Shown piece by piece: positions 7,313 through 16,334 of a stretch of 27,686 nt of DNA (position 1 is the first letter of the stretch; each line of letters begins with the position of its first letter). This stretch comes from an uncultured Bacteroidales bacterium (lineage in GTDB: Bacteria; Bacteroidota; Bacteroidia; Bacteroidales; UBA932), in the NCBI GenBank assembly GCA_937899055.1, contig CALBPX010000133.1:1-27686 (forward strand), in the 5' to 3' direction. The notes beneath the pieces were generated by a model, which saw only the letters and a list, made by a program, of their open reading frames with translations, was not told where the DNA came from and ran no database searches. Position numbers and translations under genes: made by a program.

Positions 7313-9508
7313 ATGTCAGCCAGTCAGATTTCTATTGTCAAGAGGGACGGAAAACAAGAAGTGTTTTCAATTGAGAAGATTAAGAATGCAATTAGAAAGG
7401 CTTTCCTGTCGGCAGGAGGTTACGCCTCGGATGAGGACCTGACCATTATTCTTTCACATGTGGCAATCCGCAACGGAATGAGCGTTGAGGATATACAGAA
7501 TCAGGTGGAAGTTGCCCTGATGCAGGAGAAGTATTATCAGATAGCAAAGAATTACATGCTATATCGCCAGAGGCATTCCGAGGACCGCGATACGAGGGAG
7601 AGGTTGGATTTCCTGGTCAATTACTGCAAGGCCGACAACGCTGCTACCGGAAGTAAGTACGATGCCAACGCAAACGTTGAGCACAAGAATATAGCCACGC
7701 TCATTGGCGAAATTCCAAAGGCCGGTTTCATACGTCTGAACAGGCGTATGCTTACGGACCGTCTGAAAGATATGTACGGCAAAGACTTTGCCGACAAGTA
7801 CCTCAAGCTGCTGGGCCAGCACTTCATCTACAAGAACGACGAGACCTCCCTTGCCAACTACTGTGCAAGCATAACCATGTATCCATGGCTTCTGAACGGA
7901 ACTCTGAGCATAGGAGGTAATTCTACAAAGCCCACCAACCTCAAGAGTTTCTGCGGCGGATTTGTGAATCTGGTGTTCATAGTTTCTTCTATGCTCAGCG
8001 GAGCCTGTGCAACTCCTGAGTTTTTGATGTACATGAACTATTTCCTCCAGAAGGAATATGGAGAAGACTATTACAAGAGGGGCGATGAAATCGTAGATCT
8101 CAGCATCAAGAAACGCAGCATTACAAAGGTCATCACAGACTGCTTTGAGCAGGTGGTTTATTCCATCAACCAGCCTACCGGAGCAAGAAACTTCCAGGCG
8201 GTGTTCTGGAATGTGGCTTACTATGACAGGTATTATTTTGAGAGCCTGTTTGGCGAATTCCGTTTCCCGGACGGCAGCGCTCCGCATTGGGAGAGCCTGA
8301 GCTGGCTTCAGAAGCTGTTTATGAAGTGGTTCAACGCCGAAAGGCTCAAGACCCCGCTGACATTCCCCGTAGAAACCATGGCCCTTCTTTCCGAGAACGG
8401 CGATGTCAAAGACAAAGAGTGGGGCGATTTTACCGCTCAGATGTATGCGGAAGGCCATTCGTTCTTTACTTATCTCAGCGATAACGCAGACTCGCTCTCA
8501 AGCTGCTGCCGCCTGCGCAACGAGATTCAGGACAACGGATTTAGCTATACTCTGGGAGCCGGCGGAGTTTCAACCGGAAGCAAGAGCGTGCTGACAATCA
8601 ACCTCAACCGCTGCATCCAATATGCCGTAAAGCATAAGATGGACTACATGGAATTCCTCGGCGAGGTCATTGACCTTGTCCACAAGGTTCAGCTTGCATA
8701 CAACGAAAACCTGAAAGACCTTCAGTCAAAGGGTATGCTTCCTCTGTTTGATGCCGGTTACATCAACATCGGAAGGCAGTATCTGACGGTAGGCATCAAC
8801 GGCCTTGTTGAAGCTGCCGAGTTCCTGGGCTACAAGATAGACGATAACCCGGCATACGCAAAGTATGTTCAGGAAGTTCTCGGTCTTGTAGAAAAGTACA
8901 ACAAGAAGTACCGCACCAAGGACACCATGTTCAACTGCGAGATGATTCCTGCCGAAAACGTTGGCGTAAAGCATGCCAAGTGGGACCGCGAAGACGGATA
9001 CTTTGTACCTCGCGACTGCTACAACAGCTATTTCTACATAGTTGAAGACAAGACCCTTAACATCGTGGACAAGTTCAAGCTCCACGGCCAGAAATACATA
9101 GAGCACCTTACCGGCGGAAGCGCCCTTCACATGAACTTGGAAGAGCATCTTTCCCAGGCCCAGTACCGCCAGCTTCTGAAAGTGGCGGCAAAGGAAGGCT
9201 GCAACTACTTTACCTTCAACATTCCAAACACCATCTGCAACGACTGCGGCCACATAGACAAGCGTTACCTTAAGGAATGCCCTCACTGCCACAGCACAAA
9301 TGTGGACTATATGACCCGTATAATCGGCTACATGAAGAGGGTCAGCAACTTCTCGGCCGCCAGGCAGAAGGAAGCCGCACGCAGGTACTATGCCACCGAC
9401 CACGGTGAAATAGCTACAGCCCTTACGGCGGAGGATGTAAGGAACATGGAACAGACGGCTCAGGCCGAAAAGGCTTTCCATGAAGAGAAGGCCCATGTGG
9501 AAATTTAA
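7313..9508 (+). CDS. nrdD: Anaerobic (class III) ribonucleoside-triphosphate reductase
   Basis: 731 aa, ATG start. It reduces ribonucleoside triphosphates to deoxyribonucleotides under anoxia using a glycyl radical. Residues 1-100 form the ATP-cone allosteric domain (SIVKRDGKQEVFSIEKI). The barrel follows, with an adjacent cysteine pair at 398-399 in SSCCRLRNE. Near the C-terminus four zinc cysteines appear at 642, 645, 656 and 659 (CNDC and CPHC). The glycyl-radical site is Gly672 in RIIGYMKR. The length is normal for the family. NrdG follows 2 bp downstream and installs the radical. The gene has a good promoter and a hairpin-bearing leader. Long open frames on the opposite strand are composition shadows. 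Confidence 0.97.
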   Translation: MSASQISIVKRDGKQEVFSIEKIKNAIRKAFLSAGGYASDEDLTIILSHVAIRNGMSVEDIQNQVEVALMQEKYYQIAKNYMLYRQRHSEDRDTRERLDFLVNYCKADNAATGSKYDANANVEHKNIATLIGEIPKAGFIRLNRRMLTDRLKDMYGKDFADKYLKLLGQHFIYKNDETSLANYCASITMYPWLLNGTLSIGGNSTKPTNLKSFCGGFVNLVFIVSSMLSGACATPEFLMYMNYFLQKEYGEDYYKRGDEIVDLSIKKRSITKVITDCFEQVVYSINQPTGARNFQAVFWNVAYYDRYYFESLFGEFRFPDGSAPHWESLSWLQKLFMKWFNAERLKTPLTFPVETMALLSENGDVKDKEWGDFTAQMYAEGHSFFTYLSDNADSLSSCCRLRNEIQDNGFSYTLGAGGVSTGSKSVLTINLNRCIQYAVKHKMDYMEFLGEVIDLVHKVQLAYNENLKDLQSKGMLPLFDAGYINIGRQYLTVGINGLVEAAEFLGYKIDDNPAYAKYVQEVLGLVEKYNKKYRTKDTMFNCEMIPAENVGVKHAKWDREDGYFVPRDCYNSYFYIVEDKTLNIVDKFKLHGQKYIEHLTGGSALHMNLEEHLSQAQYRQLLKVAAKEGCNYFTFNIPNTICNDCGHIDKRYLKECPHCHSTNVDYMTRIIGYMKRVSNFSAARQKEAARRYYATDHGEIATALTAEDVRNMEQTAQAEKAFHEEKAHVEI

Positions 9509-9510
9509 CG

Positions 9511-9978
9511 GTGATCAAGTGTTATAATTTTGATATTGTTTGTCAGGAAATTCCTGATCAGATAACCCTTGCGCTCAATATTTCGGGTTGTCCTAACCAG
9601 TGTGTGGGTTGTCATAGCCCCTGGCTGTGGAGAGACGAGGGCGTGCCCTTGGACGAACACTTTCTGAGCCTTCTGATAGACAAGTACTCGTCCGGCATTA
9701 CTTGCGTGTGTTTTATGGGCGGAGATCAGGCGCCGCAGGAGATTAACGCCTTGGCTGCCTATGTCAGAGGCAATCACCGCAATCTGAAAACAGCATGGTA
9801 TTCGGGGTTTGAAGAAATCCGTCCGGAGATAGAAATCAAGAACTTCGATTACATAAAGACCGGCCCCTATATCGCTGAGAAAGGAGGTCTGAGAAGTGCA
9901 ACTACCAACCAGAAGTTCTACATTGTAAAGCAGGACGGTTCGCTGAGTCAGTATCACTTTCCGCCCAAGAACGGTTGA
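9511..9978 (+). CDS. nrdG: Anaerobic ribonucleotide reductase activating protein (radical SAM)
   Basis: 155 aa, GTG start at 9511, 2 bp after the nrdD stop. It uses S-adenosylmethionine and a [4Fe-4S] cluster to create the glycyl radical on NrdD. The radical-SAM motif CPNQCVGC gives Cys27, Cys31 and Cys34. The MGGDQAP segment follows, as in other NrdG proteins. Length and tandem arrangement with nrdD are typical, and the two are surely co-transcribed. The non-ATG start is supported by the conserved N-terminal segment beginning right after it. Confidence 0.95.
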   Translation: MIKCYNFDIVCQEIPDQITLALNISGCPNQCVGCHSPWLWRDEGVPLDEHFLSLLIDKYSSGITCVCFMGGDQAPQEINALAAYVRGNHRNLKTAWYSGFEEIRPEIEIKNFDYIKTGPYIAEKGGLRSATTNQKFYIVKQDGSLSQYHFPPKNG

Positions 9979-10010
9979 TATGCTCTTTAGCACAGTTTTT
10001 GTACACAGAT

Positions 10011-10046
10011 GCAGAGATTTGTCTTTGGGCAGGTCTTTGCTTTTTT
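10011..10046 (+). terminator. Probable intrinsic terminator after nrdG
   Basis: GCAGAGA (10011-10017) can pair with TCTTTGC (10034-10040, one G-U), followed by TTTTTT (10041-10046). The 16-nt loop is long, so strength is uncertain. It lies 30 nt past the nrdG stop and just before the next gene. Confidence 0.4.
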
Positions 10047-10065
10047 GATTTAAAAACAGATGGTT

Positions 10066-11271
10066 ATGAAAAAGTTGTTTCTTTTCTCGGCGATGGTATT
10101 AGCATCCGTCTTTTGCATTGCGCAGGACAAGGTTTCCAATGCCGGCATATATTACTATGATGTCAACTCTTACGGAGTGATGCAGCGCGACAGCGCAGAC
10201 TATTACCGTGTTGTGGAAAGCAACAACTCCTTCAACGACTATTACTCCAAGGACAACACTCTGAGAGCCAGCGGCACGGTGATTTCCGTTGATGAGGCTG
10301 ACGACGCAAACACCGTTTTTGACGGTGCGTTCATAGCCTACTATCCGAGCGGAAAGGTCTGGATCAAGCAGTTCTTCAAAGAAGGCAAGAACGACGGGGA
10401 ATACACAGAGTACTATGAGAGCGGTCTGATGAAGCAACACGAGTTCTACAAAGACGGTCTTTTGGACGGTGTAAAGACTGTTTTTGAAGAAGACGGCAAG
10501 ACTTGCACGCAGTGGGAATACAAGAACGGCGTCTTGGCAAACGACCATTACACCCAGAGCGGCAGCGGCTATTCTGTTGACTACGATACAACTACAAAGG
10601 AGCCCGTATGGAAGGATGTTACCACCGCTGACCTGAAAGCCTACAGGGGCAAAGACGGGCAGACCATCAGGGCCTATGCAATCAACGGCCTCTATGTATC
10701 GGTGGATGTAGCCTACCAGCATTACTTCGGAAAATACTACGTCTTGCAGGTATTCATCCAGAACAACTCTCCGGAGGATGCTTACTTTTCGTTTGACAAT
10801 ACCAGCATCCAAACTTCCGTCGGAAAAGCCAAGGTGTTTTCTTCGAGCGATTTCCAGCGGCGTATGAACAGCCGTCAGGGCTGGGCTCAGTTCGGCCTCA
10901 CGGCGGCTTCTGTTGCTACGGCAATTACGCTTGAGGCTGCAACGGACGAAGCCTTCCGCCGTCAGGACCGCCGTCATCACCGCACCTTTGGAAGAGATCT
11001 TGCCCACGACATGTCGGCCTTCCTTATCCGCCAGAGTGCGGTTGTAGGAAGCATTCTGGTTTCGGGTATGTTCAACGAAGCCAATGCCAAGGTTCTAAAC
11101 AAGGATATCGGCTACCTTAAGAACTACAAGATTACGCCCAATACGTCAATAACCGGCTATGCCTATGCCAAATACATACCTTCCGCAAAGCAGGTGCTCG
11201 TAAATCTTCCTATCAACGGCAAGGTCTATCAGTTCCCGGTAGATGTAACCAATCTCAAGAAGCTTCAGTAG
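10066..11271 (+). CDS. Secreted protein with YwqK/MORN-like repeats
   Basis: 401 aa from the ATG at 10066; an ATG two codons upstream is also possible. Residues 1-20 form a Sec signal peptide (MKKLFLFSAMVLASVFCIAQ). Residues of about 88-165 contain repeated G-x-Y-x-x-Y/F units (for example DGEYTEYYESG and DGLLDGVKTVFEEDG) like the YwqK/MORN-type repeats often labelled 'antitoxin component' without functional evidence. The C-terminal half has a moderately hydrophobic alanine-rich stretch (around 280-300) and a histidine/arginine-rich patch. An envelope location is likely; no enzymatic motif is seen. Its stop is only 2 bp from the stop of the convergent copper ATPase, leaving no room for a terminator between them. 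Confidence 0.7.
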   Translation: MKKLFLFSAMVLASVFCIAQDKVSNAGIYYYDVNSYGVMQRDSADYYRVVESNNSFNDYYSKDNTLRASGTVISVDEADDANTVFDGAFIAYYPSGKVWIKQFFKEGKNDGEYTEYYESGLMKQHEFYKDGLLDGVKTVFEEDGKTCTQWEYKNGVLANDHYTQSGSGYSVDYDTTTKEPVWKDVTTADLKAYRGKDGQTIRAYAINGLYVSVDVAYQHYFGKYYVLQVFIQNNSPEDAYFSFDNTSIQTSVGKAKVFSSSDFQRRMNSRQGWAQFGLTAASVATAITLEAATDEAFRRQDRRHHRTFGRDLAHDMSAFLIRQSAVVGSILVSGMFNEANAKVLNKDIGYLKNYKITPNTSITGYAYAKYIPSAKQVLVNLPINGKVYQFPVDVTNLKKLQ

Positions 11272-11273
11272 GA

Positions 11274-13421
11274 TCAGATTTTTCTGAAGTTAAGCAGCAG
11301 CGAATTGCACACTACGCATACGCTGGAGGCCGCCATTGCAGCTCCTGCTATCATTGGGTTCAGCAGGAATCCGTTGACCGGATAAAGAAGGCCGGCGGCT
11401 ATAGGAATAGCAATGATATTGTAGATAAACGCCCAGAAAAGGTTCATCCTTACGGTCTTGACCGTCTGCCTTGAGAGTCTTGCAGCCTGGGCCAGTTTCC
11501 TCAGGTCAGAGCCCGTGATGGTTATTTTGGCGGCATCCATGGCTATGTCGCTGCCGCTGCCCATAGCTATGCTCACATCCGCCCTTGCAAGTGCTGCGGA
11601 ATCGTTTATGCCGTCGCCCACCATTGCCACCCTCTTTCCCTTGCTCTGAAGAGAGCGGATGAACAATTCCTTGTCGGCGGGGAGCATTCCGGAATGAACC
11701 TGGCTGATTCCACATTCCTCGGCAATTGCCTTGGCCGTTGCGGCATTGTCTCCGCTGAGCATTACTACCTCAATGCCCATATCTTGAAGATCTTTGACTG
11801 CCTGCCTTGATGTGTCCTTGACTTTGTCTGCAACGGCCATAACCGCCAGCAATTTTCCGTTTGAGCAGGCAAAGAAGACAACGGTCCGAGCCTGGCTCTC
11901 GTAGTAATTGGCCTTGGCTGCGGCCTCTTCCGGTATTCGGATACCTTCTTTTTTCATCAGCTGTGCATTACCGGCAAAGAAACTTATATCCAACAGACTC
12001 TTGACTTTAAGAAACTTCATCAGATTCTCTTCCTCCTCTGTAGCTTCATAAAAGTTTCCTACAAGCATTGGCTGGGGTGGGCACCAGATGCCCATTCCCG
12101 GAACATCTTTTATCATGATGCTCTTTGGTTGTGCTCCCTGCTGAATTAAATGCCTGGCTATTGCCCGGGCTACTGGGTGTGATGATCCTGCTTCCATTCC
12201 GGCAAAAATACGTTTGAGCAGGTTTGTGGCATCTTCTGAATCATGGTCTTCTTTTTCCGTAAGCCAGAACTCGTCTGTAACTTCAAGATGGCCGCTGGTG
12301 AGGGTGCCGGTCTTATCCAGGGCAACGATATCTGTCTGCCTGAAATTTTCCAGAGCTTCAGCGTCCTTTACCAGTATGCCGTTCTGCGCTCCCTTTCCTA
12401 TGCCCACCATAATTGCAGTAGGGGTTGCAAGGCCCAGGGCACAAGGGCAGGCAATGACAAGTACAGTCACCAGGGTAAGTATGGAATAAATCAGATAGTT
12501 ATTGCCGCTTACTGCGCCGCATATGTTCCATATAGCAAAAGCCAGCACGGCTATGCACATGACGGCAGGTACAAACACTCCGGCAATCTTGTCGGCAAGT
12601 TTCTGACTGGGGGCACGGCTTCCCTGAGCTTCTCTTACAAGCTGGATGATTTGGCTTAGCTGGGTTTGCGCTCCGATATTCTCTGCCCTGAAAGTAAAGC
12701 TCCCCATCTGGTTGACCGTACCTGCATAGACCTTATCCTGCGGCTTCTTTTCCACCGGAACGCTTTCTCCGGTTAGCATGCTCTCATCTACAAAGCTCTG
12801 GCCTTCAACCACAGTACCGTCAACCGCAACACTTTCTCCTGGCTTAACAACCACAATGTCTCCGACAAGCACATCTTCAATGTCAATCTCAATGTACTCC
12901 GAACTGCTTCCGTCCTGCCGGTTTGAAGCAGGCTGGACGCACTCGGCACACTTGTCATCTCTCCGTTTTAGGATGGTGACTTTCTTGGGCTGGAGTCCGG
13001 CAAGTTTCTTTATCGCTGAGGAAGTAGAATATTTGGCTTTTTCCTCCAGAAGTCGGCCCAGAAGAATAAAGGCAATAATAACGCACACCGATTCAAAATA
13101 CACATGGCTTTCCAGACCTCTGCTGGTCCAGACAGAAGGAAACAGGAGGTTGAATACGCTGAAAAGATAGGCCACTCCGGTTGAAAGGGCTATGAGGGTG
13201 TCCATATTGGCGTGCCCGTGCTTTGCCTGCTTCCAGGCGTTTACGTAAAAGTCTCTTCCAAAGAAAACTATGGAAATTGTGGCAAGGGCCCACATTATCA
13301 GATTTGCAGTCTTTGCCGGCAAATGCAAAGAACCGGAATGACCCATTGAAGACATCCCTATTATGACAACAGGAACGGCAGCAATTATTGCCCAAACAGT
13401 TTTCCTAAGAAGCCTTTTGAC
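11274..13421 (-). CDS. copA: Copper-translocating P1B-type ATPase, body in the -1 frame
   Basis: P-type ATPase motifs are all present: TGES, the ion-binding CPC, phosphorylation site DKTGT, the P1B SHPVA motif and the hinge GDGIND. In an 801-aa fusion with the HMA domain, CPC is at 411-413 and the aspartate is Asp455. The first ATG in this frame is at 13355, but starting there removes the first membrane helix. The frame is open upstream through codons for RKTVWAIIAAVPVVIIGM, which is that helix. It joins the HMA reading frame by a -1 shift at the A-rich tract 13421-13430. I therefore read this as the body of one CopA made by frameshifting (or a frame broken by indel). It exports Cu+ from the cytoplasm. 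Metal specificity is inferred from CPC and the HMA domain. Confidence 0.88.
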   Translation of the reverse strand, partial: VKRLLRKTVWAIIAAVPVVIIGMSSMGHSGSLHLPAKTANLIMWALATISIVFFGRDFYVNAWKQAKHGHANMDTLIALSTGVAYLFSVFNLLFPSVWTSRGLESHVYFESVCVIIAFILLGRLLEEKAKYSTSSAIKKLAGLQPKKVTILKRRDDKCAECVQPASNRQDGSSSEYIEIDIEDVLVGDIVVVKPGESVAVDGTVVEGQSFVDESMLTGESVPVEKKPQDKVYAGTVNQMGSFTFRAENIGAQTQLSQIIQLVREAQGSRAPSQKLADKIAGVFVPAVMCIAVLAFAIWNICGAVSGNNYLIYSILTLVTVLVIACPCALGLATPTAIMVGIGKGAQNGILVKDAEALENFRQTDIVALDKTGTLTSGHLEVTDEFWLTEKEDHDSEDATNLLKRIFAGMEAGSSHPVARAIARHLIQQGAQPKSIMIKDVPGMGIWCPPQPMLVGNFYEATEEEENLMKFLKVKSLLDISFFAGNAQLMKKEGIRIPEEAAAKANYYESQARTVVFFACSNGKLLAVMAVADKVKDTSRQAVKDLQDMGIEVVMLSGDNAATAKAIAEECGISQVHSGMLPADKELFIRSLQSKGKRVAMVGDGINDSAALARADVSIAMGSGSDIAMDAAKITITGSDLRKLAQAARLSRQTVKTVRMNLFWAFIYNIIAIPIAAGLLYPVNGFLLNPMIAGAAMAASSVCVVCNSLLLNFRKI

Positions 13422-13678
13422 TTTTTTTTTTCGTCTTCAGAGTTGTCGGATGCTGCACTCAGAGGGGTTGTGTCCATATCGTATCCGGCAGCTACTACGG
13501 CCTCCCTGATCTGGGTAGGAGTTATCTTGGAAGAATCATATTCAATAAGTGCACTGTTGGACGCAAGGTTCACATTCACATCCTTTACGCCCTCCAGACC
13601 TTGGATTGCCTTTGTAACGTGCGCCACGCACATGGCACACATCATATTCTTTACCGCAAAACTTTTTTTAACCATCAT
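13385..13678 (-). CDS. Heavy-metal-associated (HMA) domain protein; zero-frame product of the copper ATPase locus
   Basis: 97 aa, with two ATGs in tandem at the start. Residues 5-70 form a ferredoxin-like HMA domain with the metal-binding CxxC at Cys14 and Cys17 (MMCAMC). A charged linker follows (SEDEKKK), then 11 more residues before TAA at 13385-13387. Alone it would be a CopZ-like copper chaperone. The linker codons GAA-AAA-AAA-AAG contain A_AAA_AAG, and slipping back one base continues into the ATPase. The same gene could therefore give a short chaperone and a full pump. Upstream are a TAACTTTG box (13703-13696) and the perfect palindrome CTTTGCAAAG (13713-13722). Confidence 0.88.
   Translation of the reverse strand: MMVKKSFAVKNMMCAMCVAHVTKAIQGLEGVKDVNVNLASNSALIEYDSSKITPTQIREAVVAAGYDMDTTPLSAASDNSEDEKKKSKGFLGKLFGQ
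13421..13430 (-). other. A10 tract with canonical -1 slippery heptamer
   Basis: The minus strand reads GAC GAA AAA AAA AAG TCA in the HMA frame. The last seven bases of the A/G run, A AAA AAG, are the heptamer used in E. coli dnaX, and they are in the correct phase. A run of ten A residues can also cause transcriptional slippage. No strong downstream stem is evident by eye. Confidence 0.7.
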
Positions 13679-13695
13679 AATCCTTAATCAATACC

Positions 13696-13722
13696 CAAAG
13701 TTACAATATTTCCTTTGCAAAG
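13696..13722 (-). promoter_or_regulatory. Candidate promoter and operator of the copper ATPase locus
   Basis: TAACTTTG (13703-13696, minus strand) fits the -7 consensus and would give a very short leader before the ATG at 13678. No -33 box is clear. The 10-bp perfect palindrome CTTTGCAAAG at 13713-13722 lies within the -33/-7 interval and could bind a regulator. It does not match the CueR or CopY operators I know. Confidence 0.3.
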
Positions 13723-13760
13723 TATGCATAATTGCTTAAAAAGAGCAGAGCCCAGCGCAC

Positions 13761-16277
13761 TTAATGCTTAGAAATAACAGTATCCCAGCCGCCGATACGG
13801 TCGCTTTGGTGTGTTGTTATGCCAGTATATTCGAGTGATGCATCTTCGTATCTCTTAAACTTGTAAACAGCATCATTCATAAGCTCACTGTTAAATACAT
13901 TTAAACTGACTAAGAGGCTGAAGTCTTTAATTGTCAAGCCAGTTACTTTTTTGAAGAGTTCCGGTTCTAATTGTCGTATAACATCTTTAAGACTATATTC
14001 CCTGAAATCAGTCAAATACATAAATACCGGAATCCTGGTTGCAAACTTTATGAGTTTATCCTGAATCTCCTTACGTTTGCTTCTATATTCCTTCTCTTCA
14101 TCGCTGAGTTCTTTCTTCTTTTTAGGAGTTAACTGGTCAGACGTTTTTTTCAGTTTCTTGATGTTGTCGGATTTGTTTATGATTGTCTCCAGGTCTGTAT
14201 TCAGGTTTCTGAATCCTTCTATGTTCATCAAGGCTCTCATTGCTTCCGGGTTGTTCAATAGCCTCTGTAAGGTAGAATTGTCCACATTCACAAGAAGAGC
14301 TGATTCCCATCTTCTGGCCAGCAGGGTTGCTGTAGTGCCACTCATAGCGATGTCAAGAATTCCTGCTGCATCGATTTGCTTCATAGAACTTCCATCGTAA
14401 GCAAGGATTGGGAGGAACTTTATGAAGTCGGCAACCTTTTTTTCTGGGTTTGCTTCATTTATGTTTAACCTGCAACTATATTCCTGAACTTGGCGCAAAG
14501 CTCTGTTGGGTGCAAAATCAAAGACATAACAAAGTGGCTTTAAGATAATTTCATTACCCTTTTCATCGCGGGTAGTCCAAGGAGACTGAACTCTGAAGGC
14601 GGCCTGAAAATAGGTTTCAGGAGAAGATGAATTCCTAAGCATAAGTATTCCAGTCCAAGGCCTTATGGTAACACCCGTTGAGAGTTTGCCACAGGAGAGT
14701 GTAATTGTCTTTGTCTTCTGGGGATCTTCCATTGCTTCATATACCGGCCCTACTGCTTCTGCACCCATACCAGCCTCAGGTCCAGCAGCTACGATAATCT
14801 CGTATTCTGAATAGAACCTGTTCTGCCTTTTGTTCAATAATTTGGCCATAGCCCTGCATGAGGCCACTGAAGGCAAGAACCAATATGAGTGTTGGACATA
14901 ATTCAGAAGCCTTATATCTGAAAACGGCATTGGTGGTCTGTCTTTTCCTTGTTTGAGTTCTGTTACAACATTTTCTTTGTAGGCTCCTCTAATGAGATCC
15001 AGCCATTTTTGAACATATTCCTCATTCTTGAAAAAATCAACACCTTCAGAAGTTTCAGCCGCAAAAAACTCATTCAAGTCAAATTCGTCAAATTCACCCT
15101 GTGAGGCAATTTCTCGAATAGAATCAGGCATTTGATAAGTCAGCATAACCATCTTGGGCAAGGCTGCATATGGATTGTATTCCTTAGTATGTTCAGTGAT
15201 CCATTTTTCTTTCGCTGCCTGTTCGTCTGAATACGTCCAGTTAAATATCTGTTCTTCAATAAACTCGCCCGAAGAGATTGCTCTAAAAGGGGTTCCTGAC
15301 AGATACAGATAGGCATCGGTGGTCAAAGGCATCAGTCCTTCTTCGTATAATTCTCTGGCCTCCATCTCTTTTGCTGAATATGCGTCTTCTTTTAGCATAT
15401 TACCTATCTCTTCAGCCGTAATCAAGGCGGGGTCTTTGGCTTTATAGTATTTCTTAGCATTTTTCCCCCAGGCACCATAGTGGTATTCATCCAGAACAAC
15501 GCAGTCCCAATGAACAGCTGAAACCCATTCATTTGTAGCTTTGATTCCGCCGGCTTCGTTTTTTCCAAGCACATCCTGGAACGATGCGAAGCATACAAAC
15601 GGTTTCCTTTCATTTACATAGTTGAACTCTCTGTTTTCTTGTTTCTGGCAGAATTGCCATCCATTGAAATCAACGTGTGTCAACAAATCCTCTTCCCATG
15701 CAGTCTTTACAGCCGGTTTGAAGGTGAGAACAAGAACTTTCTTCCATCCCATCTTGAGAGCGAGTTGGTAAGTGGTGAATGTCTTTCCAAAACGCATTTT
15801 GGCGTTCCATAAGAAATGAGGAACAAGGCCTTTGTTTCTTCTGTCTTCTTTCCATTTCCGGAAATACGCATATGTCTTTTCTACCGCCGCTTTCTGTTCC
15901 GGCCTCATCTTGAAGGACAGAGTTCTTTCCAGTATATTGTCTGCTCCGCAAGACACAGATTCGATGGCTTTTTCAACTATTTCAGGCTCACATACGAACC
16001 ATTCGCCTTCAGGATTCCTGATACCAGCTTTCCTAAGAATCTTATGCACTGCATGATCATCAAAGGAAGTGCCGTCACTTCTCATTGCGGGACGAACAAG
16101 CACTATTCTGAACTTAATGTTCCCGGTCTTGTTTTGCTCAGCGATTCTGGTATCGGCTTCCCTTGTAGTATAGCCGACTTTCAACCAGCCTTGATGGGCT
16201 GGCACTCCGATATGTTCGTAAGCATAGATTACGGGTTTTTCTTCTACCCTTTTCCTCAATAAATCAGTAGTTGCCAT
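13761..16277 (-). CDS. DEAD/DEAH-type helicase with N-terminal T5orf172/GIY-YIG nuclease domain
   Basis: 838 aa from ATG at 16275-16277; the frame is open 12 codons further but those look untranslated. Residues 15-100 resemble the T5orf172 branch of GIY-YIG nucleases: VIYAY (16-20), WLKVGYT (31-37), the expected catalytic Arg44 in DTRIAEQ and a glutamate in EGEWF. A superfamily 2 helicase follows, with Walker A MRFGKT (161-166), DEYH (263-266), an SGTPFR motif III-like segment and a C-terminal RecA fold ending in QAAFRVQSPW. The C-terminal 250 residues are unassigned. It is the last gene of an operon with DNA methylase genes, which suggests an ATP-dependent restriction subunit. A recombination or repair role is the alternative. 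Confidence 0.75.
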   Translation of the reverse strand: MATTDLLRKRVEEKPVIYAYEHIGVPAHQGWLKVGYTTREADTRIAEQNKTGNIKFRIVLVRPAMRSDGTSFDDHAVHKILRKAGIRNPEGEWFVCEPEIVEKAIESVSCGADNILERTLSFKMRPEQKAAVEKTYAYFRKWKEDRRNKGLVPHFLWNAKMRFGKTFTTYQLALKMGWKKVLVLTFKPAVKTAWEEDLLTHVDFNGWQFCQKQENREFNYVNERKPFVCFASFQDVLGKNEAGGIKATNEWVSAVHWDCVVLDEYHYGAWGKNAKKYYKAKDPALITAEEIGNMLKEDAYSAKEMEARELYEEGLMPLTTDAYLYLSGTPFRAISSGEFIEEQIFNWTYSDEQAAKEKWITEHTKEYNPYAALPKMVMLTYQMPDSIREIASQGEFDEFDLNEFFAAETSEGVDFFKNEEYVQKWLDLIRGAYKENVVTELKQGKDRPPMPFSDIRLLNYVQHSYWFLPSVASCRAMAKLLNKRQNRFYSEYEIIVAAGPEAGMGAEAVGPVYEAMEDPQKTKTITLSCGKLSTGVTIRPWTGILMLRNSSSPETYFQAAFRVQSPWTTRDEKGNEIILKPLCYVFDFAPNRALRQVQEYSCRLNINEANPEKKVADFIKFLPILAYDGSSMKQIDAAGILDIAMSGTTATLLARRWESALLVNVDNSTLQRLLNNPEAMRALMNIEGFRNLNTDLETIINKSDNIKKLKKTSDQLTPKKKKELSDEEKEYRSKRKEIQDKLIKFATRIPVFMYLTDFREYSLKDVIRQLEPELFKKVTGLTIKDFSLLVSLNVFNSELMNDAVYKFKRYEDASLEYTGITTHQSDRIGGWDTVISKH

Positions 16278-16334
16278 AATCTTACAATTTGGCGACCCCT
16301 GACATCCCAGCAAGAAATAGTGTATGGAAAAGTA

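Noticed and set aside
7559..9496. Long open frames on the minus strand inside nrdD (about 299 and 256 codons)
   Set aside because: They lie antisense to a clear full-length enzyme and have no recognisable motifs; synonymous composition of nrdD explains them.
10099..11007. 302-codon minus-strand frame opposite the YwqK-repeat protein
   Set aside because: Shadow of the sense gene, which has a signal peptide and family repeats.
11274..13355. ATPase as an independent gene starting at ATG 13355
   Set aside because: It would lack its first transmembrane helix, which is encoded in frame upstream; the frameshift fusion explains the locus better.
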